From Fibrobacter sp. (lineage in GTDB: Bacteria > Fibrobacterota > Fibrobacteria > Fibrobacterales > Fibrobacteraceae): DNA of 36,204 nt. Below the pieces are notes generated by a model that saw only the letters and a program-made list of their open reading frames with translations, searched no databases and had not been told where the DNA came from. Below, in pieces: positions 8,137-15,452 of the stretch; position 1 is the first letter of the stretch; every line of letters begins with the position of its first letter. The position numbers and the translations under genes are program-made. The stretch lies in assembly GCA_017965445.1 (NCBI GenBank), contig JAGCPZ010000044.1:1-36204 (forward strand), written 5' to 3'.

Positions 8137-10089
8137 ATGAATTACTCAAAGTTTAGCAGGACTTTTGTCTGCAAAATGGCGATGCTGCTCGCCTTTATGT
8201 TCGCAGCATGCTCAGAAACGAATTCAGGAAACAATGTTGCCGGCGGCACTGTTGAAGAAACTGGCGTTTACGCCTTATCGGGCCGCGTGGGTGATGTGTA
8301 TCCTAAATTGCTTGCGAAGGAAGGCGATAGTTCGGCAAATATCCAAAATGACGAAGGTTCCCTGTATGCTGCGAAAGGAACCGTTGTGACTATTTACGAA
8401 CTGGATTCGTCATCTCTTGCGGCCACAGGTCGTACGTTTGTAGATACGATTGATAATGATGATGGTCGTTTTTCGTTCGAGAACCTTACCTTGAATAGCC
8501 CGTATGTATTGATTGAAACGCTTGATTCCTGCATCACCAAAAATTGTCGTGAGCGTGCTGGTGCGTGGGGCTTTACGACCGATCTTCCTACGAAATTTGA
8601 TTCAACTGGAGCAATGAGTGTATATGGATCGCAAAAATATCCGGTTTTGAGGAGCGCTATTGTTGACTTGAAAAAGTATAAGAAGATAAGCGTCAATACG
8701 TTGTCCAATAAAAAGGTCCCGCTAGTGCGGGCGTACTTTGCCGAAGGAAAGTCGTTTGCGGAGGCCAGCAAAAAGGCTGAACAGGACATTCTTGAAAACA
8801 TAGGCATTTACGAAGATCTTGGATGCTTTGAAGACCTGGAAAATGAAGAATTGAATTATGTTAGGGCATTGTACTTGGAAATTTCTGAACTTGACGATTT
8901 GGGACGTGAAGTTGGAGATGAAATAAAAAATGAATTATTGGGTTATAATTTTATCTGGATCTATAAAGAAGTTTACTTTGCGCCTTTGTCGCGATTCTCT
9001 GCGTCAGAAGAAATGCAGCAATATTATTTGAATACAATAAAGTTGTTCGAATATGAGGTTGGTTATTTGGCTCATAAGGTTGGCTTGGGACAATGTACGG
9101 AATTGCGTGAAAACGATGTAGATACTATTGCGATTCGTGAATTTTATGAATTGCCCAAGTTCGCAGTCGCCTGCCAGTCAAAAAAATGGGTGGTTGATTC
9201 CAAAAAGGCTTCATACACAAGTGGAACGATGGTGGACAATCGCGATGGAAAAACATATAAGACCGTTACGTATAACTGGGGTGATGTCACGCAAACGTGG
9301 ATGGCCGAAAATCTGAATTTTGCGGATACGGTGTCTTCAAGTGTTGATAGTACCTTGAAAAAGAATTTGCTTGGAAAAACGAATTGCTGGGAATACGATC
9401 CGTCATGTGAAAAACTGGGCCGTTTTTACAAGTGGACTGCGTTTATGAATATTGATGAATCTTCTCTTAAGTTGAAAGCCGATGTTTACGACTATGTGTT
9501 GGGTAATAGGGATATGATGCTAAAAACGGAGTCTGTTGAAGATCGGTGCTTGACGGTTAAGTATGATTTGCGTGCGTATGAAGATGAAAGTAATAGGATT
9601 GAATATTGCCGTATTAGAACTGAAGCGGGTGAATGTTATGAATTAGATACTGCTAGAACGTTGTGGGATTATTGCTACCATAAATATGTAAATGGAATCT
9701 ATTTTGATAGTTCGAGTGTTATCCCTGAATCGGAACTTGCAACTTATCAGGGCGTGTGCCCAGATGGATGGCGAATCCCCAATAAAGCTGATTGGGATCT
9801 CTTGATTGAAAACATGGCAAGTCAAGGAGTCTTGTTAAAGGACGCTGATGCGAGTGGCTTTGGGAATATTGAAGGAAAAGTTGTGGAATCCTATGGTTCG
9901 GGAGTTCCTAGGCCGAACGTGATAACATACGGTTACTATACATTTGCCTCGGTTCTGGATCAAGATGGTAGTTTTGTCCATGTTGGCAAGAGCGAGCAAA
10001 CGCCTCTTTTGGGTACTGCATCCTATAAGAAACGCCTCTTCGACCTTTTTAACTCTGAGTTTTTCGTTGTCCGCTGCATCAAGAATTAA
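8137..10089 (+). CDS. FISUMP-domain lipoprotein, copy 1
   Basis: A 650-residue surface or periplasmic lipoprotein: signal peptide with lipobox ending FAAC (Cys25). After a short linker comes a GRVGDVYPKLL block, a beta-rich segment (TIYELDSSSL...FVDTIDNDDGRFSFENL, ~87-115) resembling carboxypeptidase-regulatory-like folds, and a helical segment (YFAEGKSFAEASKKAEQDIL). The FISUMP domain runs from ~362 (GTMVDNRDGKTYKTV, TQTWMAENL) to the end, with the hallmark GVCPDGWRIPNKADW at ~538 and the VRCIKN terminus. Many cysteines in the domain may form disulfides. TAGGAGGACAAA precedes the start. Its signal peptide type (MNYSK...FVCKMA) is shared with copy 5, but its body is like copies 3 and 4. Function unknown. 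Confidence 0.88.
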   Translation: MNYSKFSRTFVCKMAMLLAFMFAACSETNSGNNVAGGTVEETGVYALSGRVGDVYPKLLAKEGDSSANIQNDEGSLYAAKGTVVTIYELDSSSLAATGRTFVDTIDNDDGRFSFENLTLNSPYVLIETLDSCITKNCRERAGAWGFTTDLPTKFDSTGAMSVYGSQKYPVLRSAIVDLKKYKKISVNTLSNKKVPLVRAYFAEGKSFAEASKKAEQDILENIGIYEDLGCFEDLENEELNYVRALYLEISELDDLGREVGDEIKNELLGYNFIWIYKEVYFAPLSRFSASEEMQQYYLNTIKLFEYEVGYLAHKVGLGQCTELRENDVDTIAIREFYELPKFAVACQSKKWVVDSKKASYTSGTMVDNRDGKTYKTVTYNWGDVTQTWMAENLNFADTVSSSVDSTLKKNLLGKTNCWEYDPSCEKLGRFYKWTAFMNIDESSLKLKADVYDYVLGNRDMMLKTESVEDRCLTVKYDLRAYEDESNRIEYCRIRTEAGECYELDTARTLWDYCYHKYVNGIYFDSSSVIPESELATYQGVCPDGWRIPNKADWDLLIENMASQGVLLKDADASGFGNIEGKVVESYGSGVPRPNVITYGYYTFASVLDQDGSFVHVGKSEQTPLLGTASYKKRLFDLFNSEFFVVRCIKN

Positions 10090-10116
10090 AGTAATGACAA
10101 CTTAACGGAAATACTG

Positions 10117-10161
10117 TTAGGAGGAAAAAGGAGACGGGCTGCGGCCCGCCTTCTTTTTTTT
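10117..10161 (+). terminator. Terminator of operon 1, preceded by an AGGAGG sequence
   Basis: CGGGC-TGCG-GCCCG (10135-10148), extended by flanking purine/pyrimidine pairing, is followed by TTCTTTTTTTT. TTAGGAGGAAA directly precedes it, as in the other operons. Confidence 0.9.
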
Positions 10162-10166
10162 GCATT

Positions 10167-10273
10167 GTCACCCCGGCCTTGTTCCGAGGCTGTTAACACG
10201 GAATAACTGATGCCGGCACGGTGGCCGGCATGACAGCGTGAAGATGTCATCCCGGCCTTGTGCCGGGATCACC
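10167..10273 (+). repeat. Second copy of the GTCATCCCGGCCTTG palindromic element plus a short copy
   Basis: GTCACCCCGGCCTTGTTCCG followed by GAGGCTGTTAACAC, the hairpin TGCCGGC (10211-10217)/GCCGGCA (10224-10230) and TGACAG repeats the element at 6935-7004 almost base for base. A short palindromic copy (GTCATCCCGGCC...GGGATCACC) occupies 10246-10273 and may stop transcription of the convergent GSCFA gene. Confidence 0.85.
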
Positions 10274-10275
10274 TT

Positions 10276-11358
10276 TTACACGTTTAACTCAAGTCCCGCA
10301 ATTTGCGTCTCGAGCTTTGTGGCTTCTTCGAGCATTCTTTGTCTGAATTCCACAGTGGCGGGTGAATGTTCATCTTGAATTCTGTGTTTTGCCATTTTCA
10401 GGAACTTCTCGACTTGCTTGATGTTGTCGCGAGTTTTGCCATCGCAGTAAGCTTCTGTCATGCGCTCGAAGATGTACTCTTCGGCAGTTTTGGACAAGTG
10501 AACCATGTCGCTGTCGTAAAAACGGTAGTCGCGCAGTTCGTCCATTACAATTTCGTAACTCGGGAAGTAGCTGATGGTGGGTGTCGGTATTCCCACATCA
10601 TTGCGCAGAGCGCATGACTGGTTCGCCTCGGCGATGGAAATGTGAACATTTCCGCCGCGCTCGGCTCCTACGTCATTGCGCGGAGCAATCTCTTGAATAA
10701 CTTTATCAATAGCGAGTTGCAGTGTCGCTTTCGAAAGTGTGTTTGCGTGCGCGCCGTCGCTCAAGTGCCGTAGCGGCGAAACCGTGAAGACAATTCGCAT
10801 ATCGTATTTTATTTTCTGCAGATCTTGCACGATGCTTTTCAGTGCCGCTACTACGTGATCTACGGAAATCATTTTGCGTATGAACAAATTGGGGTTTTGC
10901 TGGTGGCAATTCGAAACGGCCGCCCCGATGTCCTTCAAGAAATACACGAATGAAGTCCCGAGCGTGATGAATGTGACATCGGTCTTTTGCAAAAATTCCA
11001 GCGTACGGGTCGAGGCTTCGTTTAGCTTCGCGACGCAGTCTTCACGGGTCGCCGCCGAAAGTGAACCGTGCGCATCCCAGCAATGCCAAAGGGCGTTGCT
11101 CCCCGTGCGATCAGGACGCATGTCCTGAAAAATTTCTGGACCTCCAAAAACTTTCTTATTCGCGATTGCCTTGATTTGCATTGCAATGGAGAGCGGATTA
11201 TACACCGTTCCAAAGGGATTCGTCAAAACATTGAATTTCCTCGATGCAAATTGCGCCGAAATATTGTCGGCGAAACACGAACCGAAAAAAGCGATGTGAG
11301 AATTGTAGTCGATTTGCCAATCTGTGGCGGGAATGTCGATTTTTGTGAAAAAGTCCAT
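10276..11358 (-). CDS. GSCFA-domain protein (SGNH-hydrolase-like)
   Basis: The start chosen is the ATG at 11358 (MDFFTKIDIPATDW); a TTG 13 codons upstream lies in poly-T DNA and adds residues not seen in the family. The 360-residue protein carries the eponymous GSCFA motif (FFGSCFADNI, ~25) followed by NPFGTVYNPLSIA, then FTVSPLRHL and YFPSYEIVMDELRDYRFYDSDMVHL, all family hallmarks. GSCFA proteins resemble SGNH esterases, common in the Bacteroidota/Fibrobacterota. No signal peptide is evident. Odd: about 35 residues between IQEI and ISYFPSYE read APRNDVG...CALRNDVG, and correspond to palindromic repeat DNA inserted in frame. It is the only minus-strand gene inside the lipoprotein array. Confidence 0.85.
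   Translation of the reverse strand: MDFFTKIDIPATDWQIDYNSHIAFFGSCFADNISAQFASRKFNVLTNPFGTVYNPLSIAMQIKAIANKKVFGGPEIFQDMRPDRTGSNALWHCWDAHGSLSAATREDCVAKLNEASTRTLEFLQKTDVTFITLGTSFVYFLKDIGAAVSNCHQQNPNLFIRKMISVDHVVAALKSIVQDLQKIKYDMRIVFTVSPLRHLSDGAHANTLSKATLQLAIDKVIQEIAPRNDVGAERGGNVHISIAEANQSCALRNDVGIPTPTISYFPSYEIVMDELRDYRFYDSDMVHLSKTAEEYIFERMTEAYCDGKTRDNIKQVEKFLKMAKHRIQDEHSPATVEFRQRMLEEATKLETQIAGLELNV
10595..10695 (-). repeat. Palindromic repeat insertion within the GSCFA reading frame
   Basis: On the minus strand the stretch reads GAGATTGCTCCGCGCAATGA, then after a spacer TGCGCTCTGCGCAATGATG. Both resemble the widespread intergenic repeat usually written GATTGCTTCG...CTCGCAATGACG. The insertion is in frame and encodes two RNDVG peptides. 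It splits a conserved family block, so it looks like a later insertion. Confidence 0.6.
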
Positions 11359-11403
11359 GAAAAAAAATATAAAAACTTTTTTTGTGTGCGTAACCAAGTC
11401 GGA

Positions 11404-11642
11404 TTTACATACTAAAAAGCCATTTTTACTTTTTAGGATATAATTGAAGTTTTGTTACTTTGTTTGTTTACATACTAAAATTACTTTTGTGGCTTTTAGT
11501 ATGTAATTATTGCGGCAAAATTCAGCTTTGAAGTCGATTTTGAAGGGATTATGTCGAAAAAGTGTGCTTTATAACCCTTTTTAAGCTTTTTTCTGCCTGG
11601 TTTTACATACTAAGATGTCGAATTTCTTGTTTTAGTATGTAA
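11404..11642. repeat. Three hairpins built from TTTACATACTAAAA and its complement
   Basis: Pair 1: 11404-11418 with 11430-11443 (two mismatches). Pair 2: TTACATACTAAAA 11468-11480 with TTTTAGTATGTAA 11494-11506, 13 bases perfect. Pair 3: TTACATACTAA 11603-11613 with TTAGTATGTAA 11632-11642, perfect. Loops are about 11-18 bases and differ in sequence. They lie in the 559-base gap 11359-11917, whose remainder is AT-rich DNA plus the operon 2 promoter. No coding potential is evident. Confidence 0.75.
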
Positions 11643-11811
11643 CGCGGTAAAATAATGGGCTTTCCCCGTGTGGATAATGGCGTTAGACTCTCCAACGCCG
11701 GCAATATAACTCAAATTTAAAATTTCATATTGTAAAAACTAACGATTTTTAGATATTTAATAAAAATCTTTAAAATTTTAATAAAAATCAATAAAATATA
11801 TTGTAAAACTA

Positions 11812-11840
11812 TTGCTTTTTTAAAAATGATGTGTTATATT
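11812..11840 (+). promoter_or_regulatory. Promoter of operon 2
   Basis: TTGCTT (11812-11817), 17-base spacer, TATATT (11835-11840). The TTGTAAAACTATTG block upstream is shared with operon 1; the -35 differs at one position from the sister promoters. Confidence 0.75.
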
Positions 11841-11850
11841 TAGAGTATCG

Positions 11851-11906
11851 ACAAACGGCCCGCTAGAACAATTGTCAGAAAAAGTTGCTAGAAGAGGCCG
11901 TTTTGT
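11851..11906 (+). promoter_or_regulatory. Leader hairpin of operon 2
   Basis: ACAAACGGCC (11851-11860) pairs with GGCCGTTTTGT (11896-11906) with one bulge. Inside, CTAG at 11863 can pair with CTAG at 11888. The right arm ends two bases before the GGAGG ribosome site, so folding could affect translation. Confidence 0.6.
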
Positions 11907-11917
11907 AAGGAGGAAAA

Positions 11918-12751
11918 ATGAAGGATATACTTGAATACAGGGACTACCGCCAGTATATCGCAGACTATTACGCCGATCGCAAGGCGAAGTCCGCGTTTTC
12001 TTGGCAGGAGTTCGCCAAAACGGCGGGATTTTCGTCGCCGGTTTACCTTAAATATGTGAGCGAGGGCCGCTTCAACTTGAGCGAAGAGGCCGCCGGACGC
12101 ACGGCAAAGGCTATGCGTCTTGCGGATTTCGAATGCGCGTTCTTTGTCGAAATGGTCAAGTTCGATCATGCGAAGAACGATGACGAAAAGCGGGCGGCGT
12201 TCAGCAAAATGATTTCGATTGCGGATGCGAACAAGGCGAAAATCCTGGAAGGCGAATCGTTCCGCTTTTTCGCAGACTGGAAGAATCCGGTGCTCCGTGA
12301 ACTGGCTCCCGCCATGCCCGGCGCAAAGCCGTTGGCGCTCGCTCATGCCTGCCGCCCGGAGATCTCTGCTGCCGAAGTCAGTGAATCGCTGAACTTTCTG
12401 GTCAAGGCGGATTTGCTCAAGAAAGATAAAAACGGCAATTACGCACAAACGGATAAGGTCGTAACGACCGGCCCGATGGATGTTACGCCGCTTGCGGTCC
12501 GCGGGATGCACCGCCAGATGGGCGAGTTCGCGCTCGACGCTATCGAGAGCGTGCCGCAGGACGAACGCCATTTTTCGGGCCTTACGCTTGGCATCACCCG
12601 CGAAGCGTACGAAGAAATCGTGCAGAGAATTGCCGAGTTCCGCAAGGACATCATCGCGATTGCGACACGTAAACCTGCGACAGACGAAGTCTATCGCTTG
12701 AACGTGCAGTTCTTCCCGATGACAAACAAAAGTTTAAACAAAAAGGACTAG
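11918..12751 (+). CDS. TIGR02147-family regulator, copy 2
   Basis: 277 residues, starting after TAAGGAGGAAAA. The helix-turn-helix segment (GFSSPVYLKYVSEGRFNLS, ~45-63) is identical to copy 3. The C-terminal family block (ELAPAMPGAKPLALA, HRQMGEFALDAIE) is nearly the same as in copies 3-5. It ends KSLNKKD, and its TAG stop is part of the AGGAGG ribosome site of the lipoprotein gene 9 bases downstream, which makes coupled expression likely. GC-richer than its lipoprotein partner. Confidence 0.88.
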   Translation: MKDILEYRDYRQYIADYYADRKAKSAFSWQEFAKTAGFSSPVYLKYVSEGRFNLSEEAAGRTAKAMRLADFECAFFVEMVKFDHAKNDDEKRAAFSKMISIADANKAKILEGESFRFFADWKNPVLRELAPAMPGAKPLALAHACRPEISAAEVSESLNFLVKADLLKKDKNGNYAQTDKVVTTGPMDVTPLAVRGMHRQMGEFALDAIESVPQDERHFSGLTLGITREAYEEIVQRIAEFRKDIIAIATRKPATDEVYRLNVQFFPMTNKSLNKKD

Positions 12752-12760
12752 GAGGAAACC

Positions 12761-14353
12761 ATGAAAAACTTCAATCGTAACACGCTTATGCGTGATTTTA
12801 TCGGGGCGGCGTTCTGCTTGACGATGGCGTTTGCCCTTCTCATGATATATTCGGGTTGCTCCGAAGACAGTTCTCCGATAAACGGTGCCCATGGCGGAGC
12901 CGCCGAAGAACAAGGTGTGTATGCCAGTCTGGAAAACTTGACGATTTCCGGGATGGCCAAAATAGCTTTGGCAAGCCAAGGCGGAGGACTCCCACAGATT
13001 GACATGCGGGGTCTTGAAATAGGAACCGTGATTACCCTTTATGAACTTGATTCAATATCATTCACAAATACAGGCGTCGTACTTAAAGATACCATCGTGA
13101 ATGACAGTGGAGACTTCTCGTTCCAGAATGTGACCTTGACAAGTCCATACATCCTTATTACGGCAGAAAGACCTTTTCCTGAAACCGAATACGCCTATAG
13201 CGTCTTTGCCGATGTACGCGATACGGGAAAAGTACAAATTAACGTATTGACACATCTGGAGGCCCTGCGCTCCCTGCATCTTGTGAAAACGGGAATTGGA
13301 TTTTCACAAGCAAAGCAACAGGCTAGAACAGAAATCTTGAACGCTTTTGGCATCTATGGATTGTCTGATAATATCATGAACGAAGACCCCATGGAATATA
13401 CGGCATTGATTTATGCGTTATCCGTTGTCTTGCCTACGTATGACCATGAAGGGATATATCCTGAAAACCTGATATTTGGAGGTGAACCTCTCGAAATGCT
13501 TTTTGACGCTATTGCCGAGCATGGTTCGTTCCAAAATATTGATGTATCAGTGGATTCAGGTTTCGTGGACATCGTTAACGCCAATATCAGCCTTGTGCAA
13601 CTTACCTTAGCAACTCCGTACGAATACTTCGAACAAACTGGAGAAGAAGGAGTTCGTTTTTACAGGACAGAACAACGTATGGTGGAATATTTTGCAAATA
13701 TGTTGTCTGTTGTATTTGGCATTGGACGCTGCGACCAAACTCGCGAAGGAGAGACTTTCGATGCTCCTGAACCGGATTATAGTCAATCCAGTATTATAGG
13801 TTACGATTTGGTGTGCCGTTCAGGAAGCTGGCGGTTGACGATACCTGAAATGGAACATACCGAAGGGACGATGACAGATGCGCGCGATGGAAAAACGTAC
13901 AAGACGGTCTCGTACCTTATCGATGGTGACTCGGTGACTTGGATGGCGGAAAACCTGAGATACAATGCGCAAGAAGGTTCGTCGTGCGATGAAAAATGGA
14001 GCTTTGCCGAAGGCTGCTTCTACTCGAACGAAGCTTTGATGGGTAGCGTGTGTCCTGATGGATGGAAACTGCCAAAATCAACCGATTGGGAGAAACTTGT
14101 GTCGTCTGTACGAAATCATTATGGTCTTCCCGAACGATTTGAACTCCTTCACCTGTTTGACTTGGCGGATTTGGGGAATCCCCTGGGTTTTGGTTTGACA
14201 TCTCGATTCGGTTATTCTGGACCAGGGTTGGCGATGGATCCGGATGGAAAAGATGCAGAAGTAGGCGATCTCGCCATAACTTTACCTGTAGCGGTGGAAT
14301 ACGGATATTCAGAGCCGTCAGAATGGCTGCCAGTCCGCTGCATCAAAAATTAA
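12761..14353 (+). CDS. FISUMP-domain lipoprotein, copy 2 (short form)
   Basis: 530 residues. Signal peptide of the MKNF-NTL type with lipobox YSGC (Cys33), as in copies 3 and 4. The following body is of the ASLENLTISG type shared with copies 5 and 6, so the gene is a mosaic. The beta-rich block (ITLYELDSISF...DSGDFSFQNVTL) is followed by helical segments. FISUMP starts near 368 (GTMTDARDGKTYKTV, VTWMAENL); the long variable insert seen in other copies is missing, so CPDGWKLPKSTDW (~430) follows only about 50 residues later. Ends VRCIKN. Probably a surface lipoprotein; function unknown. Confidence 0.87.
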   Translation: MKNFNRNTLMRDFIGAAFCLTMAFALLMIYSGCSEDSSPINGAHGGAAEEQGVYASLENLTISGMAKIALASQGGGLPQIDMRGLEIGTVITLYELDSISFTNTGVVLKDTIVNDSGDFSFQNVTLTSPYILITAERPFPETEYAYSVFADVRDTGKVQINVLTHLEALRSLHLVKTGIGFSQAKQQARTEILNAFGIYGLSDNIMNEDPMEYTALIYALSVVLPTYDHEGIYPENLIFGGEPLEMLFDAIAEHGSFQNIDVSVDSGFVDIVNANISLVQLTLATPYEYFEQTGEEGVRFYRTEQRMVEYFANMLSVVFGIGRCDQTREGETFDAPEPDYSQSSIIGYDLVCRSGSWRLTIPEMEHTEGTMTDARDGKTYKTVSYLIDGDSVTWMAENLRYNAQEGSSCDEKWSFAEGCFYSNEALMGSVCPDGWKLPKSTDWEKLVSSVRNHYGLPERFELLHLFDLADLGNPLGFGLTSRFGYSGPGLAMDPDGKDAEVGDLAITLPVAVEYGYSEPSEWLPVRCIKN

Positions 14354-14371
14354 TCTCTCTCTCTGCATTTT

Positions 14372-14417
14372 GTTGGGAGGAAAAGGAAGACGGGGTTCGC
14401 CCCGCCTTCTTTTTTTG
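14372..14417 (+). terminator. Terminator of operon 2, preceded by a GGGAGG sequence
   Basis: CGGGG-TTCG-CCCCG (14391-14404), a very stable UUCG tetraloop, then CCTTCTTTTTTT. TTGGGAGGAAAAGG stands in front, parallel to the other operons. The loop and stem differ from the TGCG versions elsewhere while pairing is kept. Confidence 0.92.
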
Positions 14418-14512
14418 TTTTGATATATTGTAAAAAATACTTGATTTTTTTCTAATTTTTCGTAAAAATGCTAAAATTTAATAAAAAACTGAATTTTATA
14501 TTGTAAAAACTA

Positions 14513-14540
14513 TTGACTTTTTTGAAAATGATAGTATATT
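14513..14540 (+). promoter_or_regulatory. Promoter of operon 3
   Basis: TTGACT (14513-14518), 16-base spacer, TATATT (14535-14540); TTGTAAAAACTA directly upstream as in sister operons. The remainder of the 254-base gap is terminator 2 and AT-rich DNA. Confidence 0.8.
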
Positions 14541-14551
14541 TGAATTATGGG

Positions 14552-14593
14552 ACGGCCCGACGCTTTTAGCCGAGCGTGAAATTAAAAAGCCGT
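14552..14593 (+). promoter_or_regulatory. Leader hairpin of operon 3
   Basis: Outer stem ACGGC (14552-14556) with GCCGT (14589-14593); inner stem ACGCT (14560-14564) with AGCGT (14573-14577). The right outer arm ends a few bases before AAGGAGG. Confidence 0.6.
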
Positions 14594-14608
14594 TTGTAAG
14601 GAGGAACA

Positions 14609-15442
14609 ATGAAAGATGTACTAGAATACACTAGCTATCGGCAGTTCATTGCGGACTATTACGCCGATAAAAAAGCCAAGTCCGCATTTACTTGGCAGAT
14701 GTTCGCCGAGATGGCGGGCTTTTCTTCGCCTGTTTACCTTAAGTACGTGAGCGAAGGTCGCTTCAACTTGAGCGAGAAGGCCGCGCTCCGCGTCGCTTCT
14801 GCAATGTCCCTTGTGGATTACGAACGGGATTATTTCTGTGAGATGGCCCGCTTTGACCACGCCAAGACGGACGAAGATAAAAAGATTTTCTTCAACAAAA
14901 TGCTTGCGATCGCCTCTGCACACAAGGTAAAAATCATAGAGGCTGATTCCTACCGCTTTTTCGAAGACTGGAAAAATCCGGTGCTCCGCGAGTTGGCGCC
15001 TTCGATGCCGGGGGCAAAACCGCTTGCCCTTGCCCGTGCTTGCCGCCCGGAAATTACCGCCGCCGAAGTGACGGAATCGCTCAGCTTTTTGGTCAAGGCG
15101 AATTTGTTGCAAAAGGACAAAGACGGTAATTACGTACAGACGGAAAAATCCGTGACGACGGGTCCCATGAAGGCGACTCCGGTAGCGGTCCGTACGTTGC
15201 ACCGCCAGATGGGCGAGTTCGCGCTCGACGCCATCGAGGGCGTATCCCAGGACGAACGTCATTTTTCCGGACTTACGCTTGGCATCACGCGTGAAGCCTA
15301 CGAAAAAATCGTTCAGGAAATTGCCGAGTGCCGCAAACGCATCATCGCGATTGCAAGAGAAGACGAGGCAACGGAAGAAGTGTATCGCTTGAATATGCAA
15401 TTCTTTCCGATGACAAATAAAAGTTTAAATAAAAAGGACTAA
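14609..15442 (+). CDS. TIGR02147-family regulator, copy 3
   Basis: 277 residues after TAAGGAGGAACA. Helix-turn-helix segment identical to copy 2; partner residues around it (WQMFAEMAGF) differ slightly. The family blocks ELAPSMPGAKPLALA and HRQMGEFALDAIEG are present, and the end KSLNKKD equals copy 2, so copies 2 and 3 are probably a recent duplication. Ten bases to the lipoprotein start, which has AAGGAGG overlapping the stop region. Confidence 0.88.
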   Translation: MKDVLEYTSYRQFIADYYADKKAKSAFTWQMFAEMAGFSSPVYLKYVSEGRFNLSEKAALRVASAMSLVDYERDYFCEMARFDHAKTDEDKKIFFNKMLAIASAHKVKIIEADSYRFFEDWKNPVLRELAPSMPGAKPLALARACRPEITAAEVTESLSFLVKANLLQKDKDGNYVQTEKSVTTGPMKATPVAVRTLHRQMGEFALDAIEGVSQDERHFSGLTLGITREAYEKIVQEIAECRKRIIAIAREDEATEEVYRLNMQFFPMTNKSLNKKD

Positions 15443-15452
15443 GGAGGAAACC

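Noticed and set aside
11359..11399. TTG-initiated N-terminal extension of the GSCFA protein
   Set aside because: Encoded by poly-T DNA, no ribosome site, and family members begin near the internal Met.
11404..11642. CRISPR array
   Set aside because: The repeated word alternates in orientation, the spacing is irregular, only three pairs exist and no cas gene is near.
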